Below, piece after piece: positions 28,277 to 37,373 of a DNA stretch of 64,000 nucleotides. Below the pieces are notes generated by a model. It did no database searches. It was given only the letters and a program-made list of their open reading frames with translations, and was not told where the DNA came from. Position numbers and translations under genes: made by a program. The DNA is from Arcanobacterium wilhelmae (GTDB lineage Bacteria > Actinomycetota > Actinomycetes > Actinomycetales > Actinomycetaceae), in contig NZ_CP121247.1 in assembly GCF_029632765.1 (NCBI RefSeq), forward strand, positions 930,001 to 994,000, read 5' to 3'. Position 1 is the first letter of the stretch. Each line of letters starts with the position of its first letter.

Positions 28277-29296
28277 ATGACGACCCAATACTCTGGACCG
28301 GCGCTCGTCGAGATCGCTGATCTGATGCTGACCGACCTCGACGGCGTCGCCTATCTGGGGCAACAGGAAGCTCCATATGCGGCTGAGGGTATCGCAGCTG
28401 CGCGTGAGCGGGGCGTGCACCCGGTGTACGTGACGAACAACTCGTCGCGCCCGCCGGCGAAGGTTGCCCAGCACCTGTCATCCTTAGGTATCCCCACCGA
28501 GGCAACAGACGTGATCAACACTGCGATAACCGGCGTGATGCAGGTGGCACAGCATGTCCCTGCTGGCTCGAAGGTGCTCGCCGTTGGCGGCGAGGGAGTT
28601 TTTGAAGCACTCCGCGACGCAGGGTTCGACGTTGTGACAAGCGCCGAGGACGATCCTGCGGCTATTCTCCAGGGCTTTGCGGAGCACGTCAGCTGGGTTG
28701 AGTTGTCGGAGATCGCGTTGGCGATCCGAAAGGGTGCGCTATACGTCGCAACCAATCTCGATGCGACAATGCCCAGGGAGCGAGGCGAAACGATCGGTAA
28801 TGGTTCTCTTGTTGCGGCGGTGGTGAATGCGACGGGAGTGGAGCCCCTGAGCGCTGGTAAGCCTGCTCCCGATATGTACAAGCTTGCAGTCGAGCGTACG
28901 GGGCTCAGCTCGCCGATCGCGATTGGTGACCGCCTCGACACTGACATGGTGGGCGCAAATGCTGCGGGAATCATCTCGGTGCATGTTCTGACGGGAGTTT
29001 CGCAGGTCCGCGACGTCCTTCTTGCAAGCGCTCAGGCGCGTCCTCGCGTTCTGGCGCGCGATCTGCGCGACCTGGGGATTGCCTACGCGCCAGTTGACAA
29101 GGATGGCGACGTTTGGCGCTGTGAGACCGCGAAGGCTTGCGTCAAGGATGGTCAGTTGCTGGTGGATGACGCGCCGATTGCTGGTTCTTTGACACTCAAC
29201 CAGTATCGCGCCGCCGCCTCGGCGGCCTGGGAAGCGAGCGACGCCGGTGTAACATTCGACGCCGAATCGATTCCTGCTGTCGTCTCCGTTCGATAG
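28277..29296 (+). CDS. HAD-superfamily phosphatase, NagD/PGP type
   Basis: The 339-residue protein carries HAD motif I as DLDGVAYLG (20-28), motif II TNNSSRPP (about 55-62), motif III Lys in SAGKPAPDMY and motif IV GDRLDTDMVGAN (about 217-228), the NagD/4-nitrophenylphosphatase class with a C2 cap. It extends about 60 residues beyond the HAD core, an addition common in the actinobacterial version next to tlyA. Likely a cytosolic phosphatase for small phosphorylated metabolites such as phosphoglycolate; the substrate cannot be named. It follows the TPR gene by 9 nt. Confidence 0.9.
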   Translation: MTTQYSGPALVEIADLMLTDLDGVAYLGQQEAPYAAEGIAAARERGVHPVYVTNNSSRPPAKVAQHLSSLGIPTEATDVINTAITGVMQVAQHVPAGSKVLAVGGEGVFEALRDAGFDVVTSAEDDPAAILQGFAEHVSWVELSEIALAIRKGALYVATNLDATMPRERGETIGNGSLVAAVVNATGVEPLSAGKPAPDMYKLAVERTGLSSPIAIGDRLDTDMVGANAAGIISVHVLTGVSQVRDVLLASAQARPRVLARDLRDLGIAYAPVDKDGDVWRCETAKACVKDGQLLVDDAPIAGSLTLNQYRAAASAAWEASDAGVTFDAESIPAVVSVR

Positions 29297-29358
29297 CTGT
29301 GGATAACCCCGTGGCCGCATCGTGGCCACGGGGTACAGTAGTGGGGTGAGGAGGATAT

Positions 29359-29496
29359 ATGAGCGAACCGAAACCTGCGGTTGATCCGCGCACAAAACTT
29401 GGCCTGATCGGTGACAAGCCGCGCAACGAACAGATTTCGGATCTCGAAGATATCCACCGCGCACTCAGCGCCCAACTGAGTAAGGCACAGGGATAA
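29359..29496 (+). CDS. Small 45-residue protein of unknown function
   Basis: ATG 29359 is preceded by GAGGAGG at ideal spacing and by a TACAGT hexamer (about 29335). The product (MSEPKPAVDPRTKLGLIGDK..., ending ALSAQLSKAQG) is soluble and moderately charged. Its TAA overlaps the tlyA ATG by one base (TAATG), indicating translational coupling. I recall similar tiny genes between the HAD gene and tlyA in other Actinobacteria, but I cannot name a family. Confidence 0.8.
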   Translation: MSEPKPAVDPRTKLGLIGDKPRNEQISDLEDIHRALSAQLSKAQG

Positions 29497-30338
29497 TGGC
29501 GAAGCTAATCCGTGTTGATGCTGAACTCGTCAGGCGTCATCTTGCAAAGTCGCGTAAGGAAGCAGCGGAATTGATCGCTGCCGGCAGGGTGTACCTTGAC
29601 AAGATGGAGGTGACGAAGCCAGCGCGGCAGATGGACCCTGCGGCTGCATTGATTGTGAAAGAAACGGGTCAGCCACGCTACGCTTCGCGAGGCGCCTATA
29701 AACTGATTGGCGCATTGGATTATCTCGGTGAAGACGGGCCCACGGTAGCCGGAGTACGTGCGCTCGATGCAGGCGCGTCAACAGGAGGCTTTACGGATGT
29801 GCTTCTCCAACGTGGTGCGGCATCGGTAGCTGCTGTTGACGTCGGCTACGGGCAGATCGCATGGAAACTCCGCGAGGATCCACGTGTTGACGTGATTGAG
29901 CGGACCAACGTCAGAACGTTGGATCCGGCCATCGTTGCGCCTGCACCGTCTTTGGTAGTTGGGGATTTGTCGTTCATCTCTTTGACACTCGTCATCCCCG
30001 CTCTTGTCGCTGTATCCTCGGATGACGCCGAATTTGTGCTGATGGTCAAGCCTCAGTTCGAGATTGGAAAGGAGCGACTTGGCCATGGGGGAGTTGTTCG
30101 TAACCTTGCCCATCACCACGAAACAGTGAAGAAAGTTGCTCTCGCTGCTCGTGAATGCGGGCTTCAGTTGCGCGCTGTGGCGCCGTCGCCTCTACCAGGT
30201 CCGTCGGGAAATGTGGAGTATTTCCTCTACATGGCGAAACAGGGCCAGGACCTTCTCGGGGAGCATCTTGATGAGGCAATCGAGGCTGCTATTTCGGCTG
30301 GTCCGGCTGGGGGAGTACACGAGGAGGCGAACGAATGA
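29496..30338 (+). CDS. tlyA: TlyA-family rRNA 2'-O-methyltransferase
   Basis: The 280-residue protein has an S4 RNA-binding domain (1-65, MAKLIRVDAELVRRHLAKSR) and an FtsJ-like S-adenosylmethionine methyltransferase domain (ALDAGASTGGFTDVLLQRGA, about 88-107; VGDLSFISLTLVIPAL; MVKPQFEIG). Mycobacterial TlyA methylates C1409 of 16S and C1920 of 23S rRNA and confers capreomycin sensitivity; older literature calls it a hemolysin. Its start overlaps the small upstream gene and its stop overlaps nadK by 4 nt, part of the conserved tlyA-nadK-recN operon. Confidence 0.95.
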   Translation: MAKLIRVDAELVRRHLAKSRKEAAELIAAGRVYLDKMEVTKPARQMDPAAALIVKETGQPRYASRGAYKLIGALDYLGEDGPTVAGVRALDAGASTGGFTDVLLQRGAASVAAVDVGYGQIAWKLREDPRVDVIERTNVRTLDPAIVAPAPSLVVGDLSFISLTLVIPALVAVSSDDAEFVLMVKPQFEIGKERLGHGGVVRNLAHHHETVKKVALAARECGLQLRAVAPSPLPGPSGNVEYFLYMAKQGQDLLGEHLDEAIEAAISAGPAGGVHEEANE

Positions 30339-31171
30339 GGAAGATCGCGCTACTAACGCACGAATGGCGCCAAGACGCGCTGGAACGTGCACGCTCGGCG
30401 AAGGAGCGCCTAGGGAAGGCCGGGATCACCGTTGTTGACGCAACCTGTTCTTCCGACGTCGCCGATGCGGAATTGCTTCTTATGGCTGGGGGTGACGGAA
30501 CGATCCTGCGAGGGGCCGAATTCACGCGCGGCACGAAAGTACCGATCCTCGGTATCAATTTTGGGCACGTCGGCTTCCTTGCTGAGGCGGAGCCATCATC
30601 CATGGATGAAGTTGTCACTGCGGTAATTGAACACCAGTGGACAGTCGAAGACCGCATGACCCTCGATCTCGACATCACCCTCGAAAATGGCGAGGTTATC
30701 CACGACTGGGCCGTCAACGAGGCGTCGATCGAGAAAGCTCATGGGGCGCGCACAATCAACCTAGGCATCGGAGTGGATGGACGTGGGCTGTCCACCTACA
30801 ACGCAGATGCGGCACTGATCTCCACACCCACTGGTTCAACCGCCTACAATTTTTCCGCACAAGGCCCAGTGGTTTGGCCCGACGTCGAAGCGATGATTTT
30901 TAACCCGATCGCCGCGCATGCGCTCTTTACACGCCCACTCGTTGTCGGGCCGAACTCGGTGATCCAGGTGCAAGTGTATTCGCGCGACGCGATTATCTGG
31001 TGCGATGGTCGCCGTCCTGTCGACGTCGTCGGGGGAGCGCAGATCGAGGCGCGCCACTCGAGCGAACGCGTGTATCTTGCGCGTCTGAACGATTCGCCTT
31101 TCTCCTCGCGCCTGGTACGGAAGTTCCACCTACCCGTTGCCGGTTGGCGTAAGCGGGGCGCCGATGATTGA
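30335..31171 (+). CDS. nadK: NAD kinase
   Basis: ATP/polyphosphate-dependent kinase making NADP+. The 278-residue protein has the catalytic GGDGT motif (52-56), NFGHVGFL (about 76-83), the NE/D motif in AVNEASIEKA (about 128-137) and the TPTGSTAYNFSAQGP substrate loop (about 168-182). It overlaps tlyA (4 nt) and recN (8 nt). Confidence 0.97.
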   Translation: MRKIALLTHEWRQDALERARSAKERLGKAGITVVDATCSSDVADAELLLMAGGDGTILRGAEFTRGTKVPILGINFGHVGFLAEAEPSSMDEVVTAVIEHQWTVEDRMTLDLDITLENGEVIHDWAVNEASIEKAHGARTINLGIGVDGRGLSTYNADAALISTPTGSTAYNFSAQGPVVWPDVEAMIFNPIAAHALFTRPLVVGPNSVIQVQVYSRDAIIWCDGRRPVDVVGGAQIEARHSSERVYLARLNDSPFSSRLVRKFHLPVAGWRKRGADD

Positions 31172-32855
31172 GAAGGTTGTGATCTCGAACCTCGGTGTGA
31201 TCGAGTCTGCCGAGCTTGAGCTCGGAGCCGGAATGACTGCGATCACGGGTGAGACCGGCGCGGGAAAGACCATGGCTCTGACATCGTTGGCACTGCTGAT
31301 GGGTCAAAAGGCAGATCCTGCTCGCGTGCGCAATGGTGCAGAGTTTGCGCAGGTTGACGGCGTCTTCGTTGCACCTGCGCATTCGCCCGCAGTCACACTC
31401 GTCCAAGAAGCCGGCGGCACCGTTGATTACGAAGGTGACGATGCGATCATCTACGTCTCGCGCGTGGTCCCGGCGAGTGGAAGATCGAAAGCGTACGCAG
31501 GTGGGAAAGCAGTGCCAGCCTCTCTGCTTGCGCAGATCGCGGAGCTTTTGGTTACTGTGCACGGACAAAGCGATCAGATCCGATTGAAATCTCCGGCGGC
31601 CCAACTGGCTTCACTGGACGCCTTTGGAGGGGAGGAACTTGCCACGGCGCGCCGCTCCTACGATGAGGCGTGGGCTCACGCGCGCTCGGCGCGTGCGCAG
31701 CTCAAGGAATTTCGGGAGAATGCGCGTGCCTCGGGGATTGAGCGACTCTCGCTTGAAGCGTTGATAAAGCGTGTCGACGCACTCGACCCACAACCTGGGG
31801 AGGATGACGAGCTGCGCGCTGAGGCGATCCGACTCGAAAACGTGGAGTCGTTGCGTGAGGCGATGGGCGGCGCTGCCGGCGCGCTTGAGAATGCTGAGGA
31901 AGGAGCTGTGTCACGAATCGAGTTTGCACGTCACGAGCTTCAGCGCGGCAGCAGCGACGATCCAACGCTCGCGCAACTTGCACACGAGCTCAAGAGCGCG
32001 ATCGCGGTGGCCACCGACGTCGGAGCTCAGTTGCGCCACAAGCTTTCGGAATTGTCAGCGGATCCTGAGCGTCTCAACAAAGTTCACGCTCGCCGAGCCG
32101 AGCTTACCCGCCTCCAGCGCGACCTAGCGATGTCGATTCCCGAGGTGCTTGCCGAACGGGACCGAGCTGCACAGCGTCTCTCAGCGCTAGTCGACCCCCA
32201 GGCGCTAGCAGAGAAACTGGAGTCTCAATACGCGAACGCTGTCTCGGAGCTCACGCGCGTGGGAAACGTGCTACGCGCAACCCGCGAACGTGCTGCGCAG
32301 GAGCTGTCTGGTGCGGTAACGCGCGAGTTACGCTCGCTTTCCATGAAAGATGCCACATTTAGTGTGCAGATCACCCCGCGCGAGAAGCCCGCTCCGCACG
32401 GTCTTGAAGACTGCGCCTTTATGCTCCAAGCTCACCGTGGTTCGCGTCAGCTTCCTCTTGCCACCTCCGCCTCCGGAGGTGAAATGTCGCGTATCATGCT
32501 CGCGCTTGAAGTCTCGCTTGCCGCTCGTTCTCACGAGGGACAACGCACGTTTATTTTTGACGAAGTAGATGCCGGAATCGGCGGCAGTACAGCGATAACA
32601 GTAGGTGAACGGCTGGCGCGTCTAGGGAGTCACCATCAGGTACTTGTCGTCACTCATCTCGCACAGGTCGCAGCTTACGGCGCGGCGCAGGTTGTTGTGC
32701 GAAAGTCGTCTGGTCCAACGGTCTCAACTGACGTCGAGCACGTCACTGATGAGGAACGGGTCGTTGAACTCGCACGAATGCTCTCTGGCCAACCGGATTC
32801 GGAGACGGCACGCGCCCATGCGGCTGAACTACTCGCCGGCGCGATTGTGGAATGA
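31164..32855 (+). CDS. recN: DNA repair protein RecN
   Basis: SMC-like ATPase acting early in double-strand-break repair. The 563-residue protein has Walker A GETGAGKT (29-36), a central coiled coil (about 155-370) and a C-terminal half with the ABC signature SASGGEMSRIMLALE and Walker B FIFDEVDAGIGG. ATG 31164 overlaps nadK; the frame extends upstream to 31137 without an SD. No LexA box is visible in front of it, so expression here probably follows the tlyA-nadK operon. Confidence 0.96.
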   Translation: MIEKVVISNLGVIESAELELGAGMTAITGETGAGKTMALTSLALLMGQKADPARVRNGAEFAQVDGVFVAPAHSPAVTLVQEAGGTVDYEGDDAIIYVSRVVPASGRSKAYAGGKAVPASLLAQIAELLVTVHGQSDQIRLKSPAAQLASLDAFGGEELATARRSYDEAWAHARSARAQLKEFRENARASGIERLSLEALIKRVDALDPQPGEDDELRAEAIRLENVESLREAMGGAAGALENAEEGAVSRIEFARHELQRGSSDDPTLAQLAHELKSAIAVATDVGAQLRHKLSELSADPERLNKVHARRAELTRLQRDLAMSIPEVLAERDRAAQRLSALVDPQALAEKLESQYANAVSELTRVGNVLRATRERAAQELSGAVTRELRSLSMKDATFSVQITPREKPAPHGLEDCAFMLQAHRGSRQLPLATSASGGEMSRIMLALEVSLAARSHEGQRTFIFDEVDAGIGGSTAITVGERLARLGSHHQVLVVTHLAQVAAYGAAQVVVRKSSGPTVSTDVEHVTDEERVVELARMLSGQPDSETARAHAAELLAGAIVE

Positions 32856-34039
32856 TTAGCACCATGGTGTTCAGACGAAAACTGATTCCGCTCGGAGACG
32901 ATTCGCAGATACAAGGACCTGCACGCGTCGACTCACGAACGAAGCGACTGACTAAGCGGCTTTCCCGTGGCGATGTAGCGATCATCGACCACGAAGATCT
33001 CGATCGAGTATCAGCTGAAGCGCTCGTTGAGTGCCAACCCGTCGTCGTGCTTAACGCGGCAAAGTCCACTTCCGGACGTTACCCGAACCTTGGCCCCGGA
33101 ATCCTCCTTGAGGCGGGCCTGCCGTTGGTCGATAATCTGGGCTCGTCAGTGATGGACATTAAGGAAAACGCGAAGGTGCGTGTCACCGATGGGGGAGAAG
33201 TTTACGTCGGAGAAAAGCTCATCGCGGAAGGCGACGTCCTGACGGCAGAATCAAACGCCCTCGCGATGGAGCACGCCCGCGCGGGTATGGCCACGCAGCT
33301 GAAGGCGTTTGCGACGAACACGATGGAATACGTCGAGAAGGAACAGGATCTCATTCTCGACGGCGTGGGCGTTCCGGATGTGAAAACCTCGTTCGTCCGC
33401 AAGCATGCGTTGGTGGTGGTACGCGGATACCGATACAAGGAGGACCTACAGGCGCTGCGTCCGTATATCCGTGAGTATCGTCCGGTGATGATCGGAGTCG
33501 ACGGCGGCGCCGACGCGATTCTGGAAGCGGGCTACCATCTCGACATGATTGTCGGGGACATGGATTCGGTGTCCGACAAGGCGCTGCGTTGCGGCGCTGA
33601 GATCGTTGTGCATGCATACCGCGATGGACGCGCTCCGGGAAAGAAACGCATGGAGGATCTCGGGATCGATCATGTGGTGTTTCCAGCAACTGGAACATCT
33701 GAAGACATTGCGATGTTGCTGGCCGATGACAAGGGCGCAGAACTTATCGTCGCCGTCGGTACACATTCGACGCTGATTGAGTTCCTCGATAAGGGGCGTG
33801 CTGGCATGGCGTCAACGTTCTTGACGAGGCTCGAGATTGGCTCGAAGCTCGTCGATGCGAAAGGCGTGTCTCGCCTGTATCGGTCACGGATTTCGAATTG
33901 GCAGATCGCCGCGTTGGTTATCGCTGGGGTGATCGCGATGGTTGCCGCATTGTCGGTCACTGATGCGGGGCAAATTCTGTTCAAGCTTGGCAGCGTGTGG
34001 TGGAGTGACTTCGCACGCTGGGTCACTCGACTTTTCTAA
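32852..34039 (+). CDS. steA: Cytokinetic ring protein SteA
   Basis: The 395-residue protein matches actinobacterial SteA, a thiamine-pyrophosphokinase-like protein shown in Corynebacterium to act with SteB in daughter-cell separation. The middle region (about 205-330: IGVDGGADAILEAGYHLDMIVGDMDSVSD) is the TPK-like nucleotide-binding fold, and one membrane helix lies near the C-terminus (about 350-372, QIAALVIAGVIAMVAALSV). Its start overlaps the recN stop by 4 nt. Confidence 0.9.
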   Translation: MISTMVFRRKLIPLGDDSQIQGPARVDSRTKRLTKRLSRGDVAIIDHEDLDRVSAEALVECQPVVVLNAAKSTSGRYPNLGPGILLEAGLPLVDNLGSSVMDIKENAKVRVTDGGEVYVGEKLIAEGDVLTAESNALAMEHARAGMATQLKAFATNTMEYVEKEQDLILDGVGVPDVKTSFVRKHALVVVRGYRYKEDLQALRPYIREYRPVMIGVDGGADAILEAGYHLDMIVGDMDSVSDKALRCGAEIVVHAYRDGRAPGKKRMEDLGIDHVVFPATGTSEDIAMLLADDKGAELIVAVGTHSTLIEFLDKGRAGMASTFLTRLEIGSKLVDAKGVSRLYRSRISNWQIAALVIAGVIAMVAALSVTDAGQILFKLGSVWWSDFARWVTRLF

Positions 34040-34048
34040 GGGGATTTC

Positions 34049-35020
34049 ATGGTTGATTTTCGTTACCACCTCGTTTCGCTGGTGTCGGTCTTTCTCGCGC
34101 TGGCGATCGGCGTGATCCTTGGGGCGGGTCCCCTCCAAAATTCCATCGGAAGCGCACTGTCGAACCGTGTGGAGGCACTGTCGGATACGAATGCCGCCCT
34201 CGCGACCGAGAATGAGGCGCTGACGAGGGCTCAGGACTCGCAAAATCAGGCGATGGCCCAGCTCATTCCGTCGCTCACCGAGAACGCCCTTTCTGGCAAA
34301 ACCGTGGCCTTCGTTGTGCTGCCGGGAGCTGCCGACGACGTAGTGAGTCAGGCGCGCGACGCCGTCGCGAAGGCGGGTGCCACCGTCACGGGCACAGCGA
34401 ACGTGAAGGAAGCGTGGACATCGTCGGCAAACACTGCGTTCCGTTCGGCGTTCGCTGATCAAATTAAGAGCTACATTGCGAAGGCCCCTGCTGGCACGGA
34501 CGCGAACGGCGTTCTCGCGGGTGCCTTGACCCAGATTGCCACTCGCGGTACGTCCGACCAGGCGAACGCCGACCTTCCGAATTTGCTGACGGGAGCGAAG
34601 ACTCCGCTGGTTACGCTTGAGGATATGAAAGCGAAGGCCGACGCCGTTGTAGTCGTGGCACCCGATGCGGACGTTTCCGCTACTACGGCGACTTCAGAGC
34701 AAAAGGCGCAGATCGAATACGACGCGAAGGCGTATGCAGGCGTCGTTGCGGAGCTTGCGGCGAACGCTCCAACGGTTGCTTTCGGCGCAGCTGATTCTCC
34801 CAATGATGTGGTCACAGCGGTTCGTGGCGCAAAAGGCAAGGCCTCGACGGTGGATTCGCCGACACTGACGATCTCTCAGCTTAACGTCGTTCTCGCGCTC
34901 GTTCAGGAGCTTGCTGGAAAAGACGTTCACCTGGGATTTGACGACGGCGTGAGCGCCGCCGTTGGCCCGCTGGAGAAGGCGCCGACACCAGCACCATCCG
35001 CGTCAGAAGGCGCAAAGTGA
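34049..35020 (+). CDS. steB: SteB / MctB-family membrane protein
   Basis: The 323-residue protein has a short cytoplasmic N-terminus (MVDFRYHLVSLVSVFLALAIGVILG), one membrane helix, a coiled coil (about 35-70) and a large extracytoplasmic domain. The family was first named mycobacterial copper transport protein B and later SteB, partner of SteA in septum splitting. AAGGGGATTTC precedes the ATG 9 nt after steA. It overlaps the next gene by 4 nt. Confidence 0.9.
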   Translation: MVDFRYHLVSLVSVFLALAIGVILGAGPLQNSIGSALSNRVEALSDTNAALATENEALTRAQDSQNQAMAQLIPSLTENALSGKTVAFVVLPGAADDVVSQARDAVAKAGATVTGTANVKEAWTSSANTAFRSAFADQIKSYIAKAPAGTDANGVLAGALTQIATRGTSDQANADLPNLLTGAKTPLVTLEDMKAKADAVVVVAPDADVSATTATSEQKAQIEYDAKAYAGVVAELAANAPTVAFGAADSPNDVVTAVRGAKGKASTVDSPTLTISQLNVVLALVQELAGKDVHLGFDDGVSAAVGPLEKAPTPAPSASEGAK

Positions 35021-35805
35021 TCCGGCCGGCGCTACTCGGTGCGGTTGTTGCGGGGGTAGCAACAGCTGCTCTCGCCAAAATGAGCTTGCCGAAGTGGGAT
35101 CGCCCATCGTATAGCGGGAGCACGGTGTCGCTCACCGGAGGGGCAGCGAGCGCTGCAGGAGCTGTTGTGGCGAGCGCTGTCAGTGGCGATATCCCCGCAA
35201 CTATTGCGGGGGCTGCAGGTGCGGTCGCTGGCTATGTTGACGACCATCACGAGGATTCTTTTTCTACAATGGGCAAGGGATTCAAGGGCCACCTCGGAGC
35301 GTTGGCGCGTGGTGACATCACGTCGGGTGCAGTGAAGATCCTCGGAGTCGGGGCGGGTGCCGCAGTTTCTGGCTGGTGTGTTGCTTCGCGTTCTCGCGGT
35401 GTCACGCGGCTGTGCGACGCTGCGCTCAATACTGTTCTGATTGCGTCGAGCGCGAACGTCGTGAACCTGTTCGACTTGCGTCCAGGTCGTGCGTTGAAGG
35501 TAGCTTTGGCTACCGCTGTTCCATTGGGGCTCTCAGGAGATAAAGCGGCGCTCGCAGTTGCAGGATCATCGGTGGCCTCCCTTCCCACGGATCTTCATGG
35601 CGACACTATGCTCGGGGACCTCGGCGCGAATGCACTGGGCGCTCAGCTCGGCGTTGCTCTTGCTCGACGTCTTCCGTTGGGTGGGAGACTCGCCGTTACT
35701 GCCGTCGTCGTCGGTATGATGTACGTCTCGGAGAAAGTGTCTTTTTCGAAAGTAATTGATGAGTGCGCTCCGCTGCGATTCATTGATCAGTTGGGCCGAC
35801 CGTGA
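35017..35805 (+). CDS. MraY/WecA-like membrane protein, degenerate
   Basis: The 262-residue polytopic membrane protein has two motifs that look like remnants of the phospho-glycosyl-1-transferase family: NLFDLRPGRALK (about 150-161, cf. NLxDGLDG) and MLGDLGANALGAQLG (about 197-211, cf. MGDVGSLALGG). It is shorter than MraY or WecA (usually 320-360) and lacks the DDxxK region I would expect, so catalytic activity is doubtful. The position between steB and murJ suggests a role in envelope lipid-intermediate handling. GTG 35017 overlaps the steB stop. Confidence 0.65.
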   Translation: MIRPALLGAVVAGVATAALAKMSLPKWDRPSYSGSTVSLTGGAASAAGAVVASAVSGDIPATIAGAAGAVAGYVDDHHEDSFSTMGKGFKGHLGALARGDITSGAVKILGVGAGAAVSGWCVASRSRGVTRLCDAALNTVLIASSANVVNLFDLRPGRALKVALATAVPLGLSGDKAALAVAGSSVASLPTDLHGDTMLGDLGANALGAQLGVALARRLPLGGRLAVTAVVVGMMYVSEKVSFSKVIDECAPLRFIDQLGRP

Positions 35806-37373
35806 AGAAGTTGCTTGCCTCCGTGGTGGGGGCGGCAGGCGTGATCGCCGTATTGACCCTCGCGTCTCGGCTGATGGGCCTGGTCCGCAAACTTGCGCAG
35901 TCGTGGGCGTTGTCCGATGGTCTCGTCGCAACGGCATACGACACGTCGAATACGATCCCGAACGTTTTGTTTGAAGTTGCGGCTGGCGGAGCACTTGCTG
36001 GCGCCGTAATCCCACTGATCTCGGGATTTCTCGCGAAGAAGCAGCGGGCGGATGCTGAACAGACGGTGTCTGCTCTCCTGACATGGGTTGTTGCTGTCGG
36101 CGTGCCGCTTGCGGTTACTGTCGTTGCATTGGCGGGTCCGATTTCTGGGGCTGTGCTTGGGGCAGGAGCGAGTGCACAGGCCCATGAAGTTGCAACGTCT
36201 CTCTTGAGGGTCTTCGCTTTCCAGATTCCTCTGTATGGGATTTCCGTGGTGACGACGGGCGTACTTCAAGCACACGGCCGTTTTGTACTTCCGGCTCTCT
36301 CCCCGCTAATTTCGTCGATCGTCGTGACGGTGGCTTTTGTTGTATATGGCGCAGGCTCGACGCCGCACGCCATGCCGAGCGCGGGTGAGCTTGCCGTGCT
36401 TGCATGGGGAACAACATTCGGAGTTGTGGCGTTTTCGTTACCGCAACTGGTCCCTGTGATGCGGCTTGTCACAGTTCGGCCGACGTTTGCGTTCCCTGTC
36501 GGTGTTGGCAGGCGTACGTTACGGCTTGCGGGTGCCGGGCTCGCGGCGCTTGGCGCGCAACAGGTTGCGATTATCGCGATCATGGTGACGACGAACGCGC
36601 TCGGTGGAGTTGGCGCCTACGCGGCGTACAATTACGCGTATTCGCTGTATATGGTCCCATATGCCGTGCTTGCGGTGCCGATTGCAACTGCGGTTTTCCC
36701 CCGGATCTCGGCCGCCGTTGGCTGTGGGGACCGTGAGGGTTCTCAGTTGTTGGTTGCGCGTTCAACGAGGCTGGTGATCGCCGCGGGAATGCTTGCAGGT
36801 AGCGTCTTAATTGCAGTTGCGAGGCCGGCTGCTCTCGTGATCTCAGTGGGACGTTCTATTCCTGGTATTGAGCAGGCGATGGTGGCAATGGGCGTCTCGC
36901 TTGTTGGTTTCTCATTGCTATATCACGGTGCTCGGGTGCTGTACGCGCTCGACGCCGGAGGGCGCGTGGTGCGCGCGAATTCGCTCGCGTGGGTTTGCGT
37001 CGTGTTGGTGCTCGCGGTTGGTTGGCTTGCTGGCGTCGAGGGTCGTATTGCGACGCTTGTCTTGGTCGGCGTGGCAATGAGCGTGGGTATGTGCCTGGGT
37101 GCGGTTGCACAGCTTGTGGCAATTCGGTCGGTTGCAGGTGAACGCGCAATCGCCGGCGTTGTTCGCCTCGTGGCATTGCTTCTTCCCGTGCTCGTTGTGA
37201 TGACGGTCGCAGCCTGGTTTGCCTCCGTGATGCTGATGGGCGTTGTTCCTGGTCTTGGCGGCGCTGTCGTTGCCGCTGTCGTAGCTGGCGCTATCGTCGT
37301 CGCGGGCGGGGGAGCGGCGCTGCTCGTTGTCGATCGGAAAGCGATTGTTGCATTGAAAGGGAAATCCGCATGA
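35802..37373 (+). CDS. murJ: Lipid II flippase MurJ (MviN family)
   Basis: The 523-residue protein has about 14 hydrophobic helices and the MurJ/MviN N-terminal pattern ASRLMGLVRKLAQSWALSD (about 21-39), YDTSNTIPNVLFEVAAGGALAGAVIPLIS. MurJ flips lipid II across the membrane for peptidoglycan synthesis. GTG 35802 overlaps the upstream stop by 4 nt, and the NUDIX gene overlaps its end. This could be a second MurJ-like paralogue; Actinobacteria often have another near the origin, which this window cannot show. Confidence 0.88.
   Translation: MKKLLASVVGAAGVIAVLTLASRLMGLVRKLAQSWALSDGLVATAYDTSNTIPNVLFEVAAGGALAGAVIPLISGFLAKKQRADAEQTVSALLTWVVAVGVPLAVTVVALAGPISGAVLGAGASAQAHEVATSLLRVFAFQIPLYGISVVTTGVLQAHGRFVLPALSPLISSIVVTVAFVVYGAGSTPHAMPSAGELAVLAWGTTFGVVAFSLPQLVPVMRLVTVRPTFAFPVGVGRRTLRLAGAGLAALGAQQVAIIAIMVTTNALGGVGAYAAYNYAYSLYMVPYAVLAVPIATAVFPRISAAVGCGDREGSQLLVARSTRLVIAAGMLAGSVLIAVARPAALVISVGRSIPGIEQAMVAMGVSLVGFSLLYHGARVLYALDAGGRVVRANSLAWVCVVLVLAVGWLAGVEGRIATLVLVGVAMSVGMCLGAVAQLVAIRSVAGERAIAGVVRLVALLLPVLVVMTVAAWFASVMLMGVVPGLGGAVVAAVVAGAIVVAGGGAALLVVDRKAIVALKGKSA

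Noticed and set aside
31164..31200. LexA box in front of recN
   Set aside because: No GAACNNNNGTTC-like palindrome occurs near the recN start; the gene is embedded in the nadK operon.
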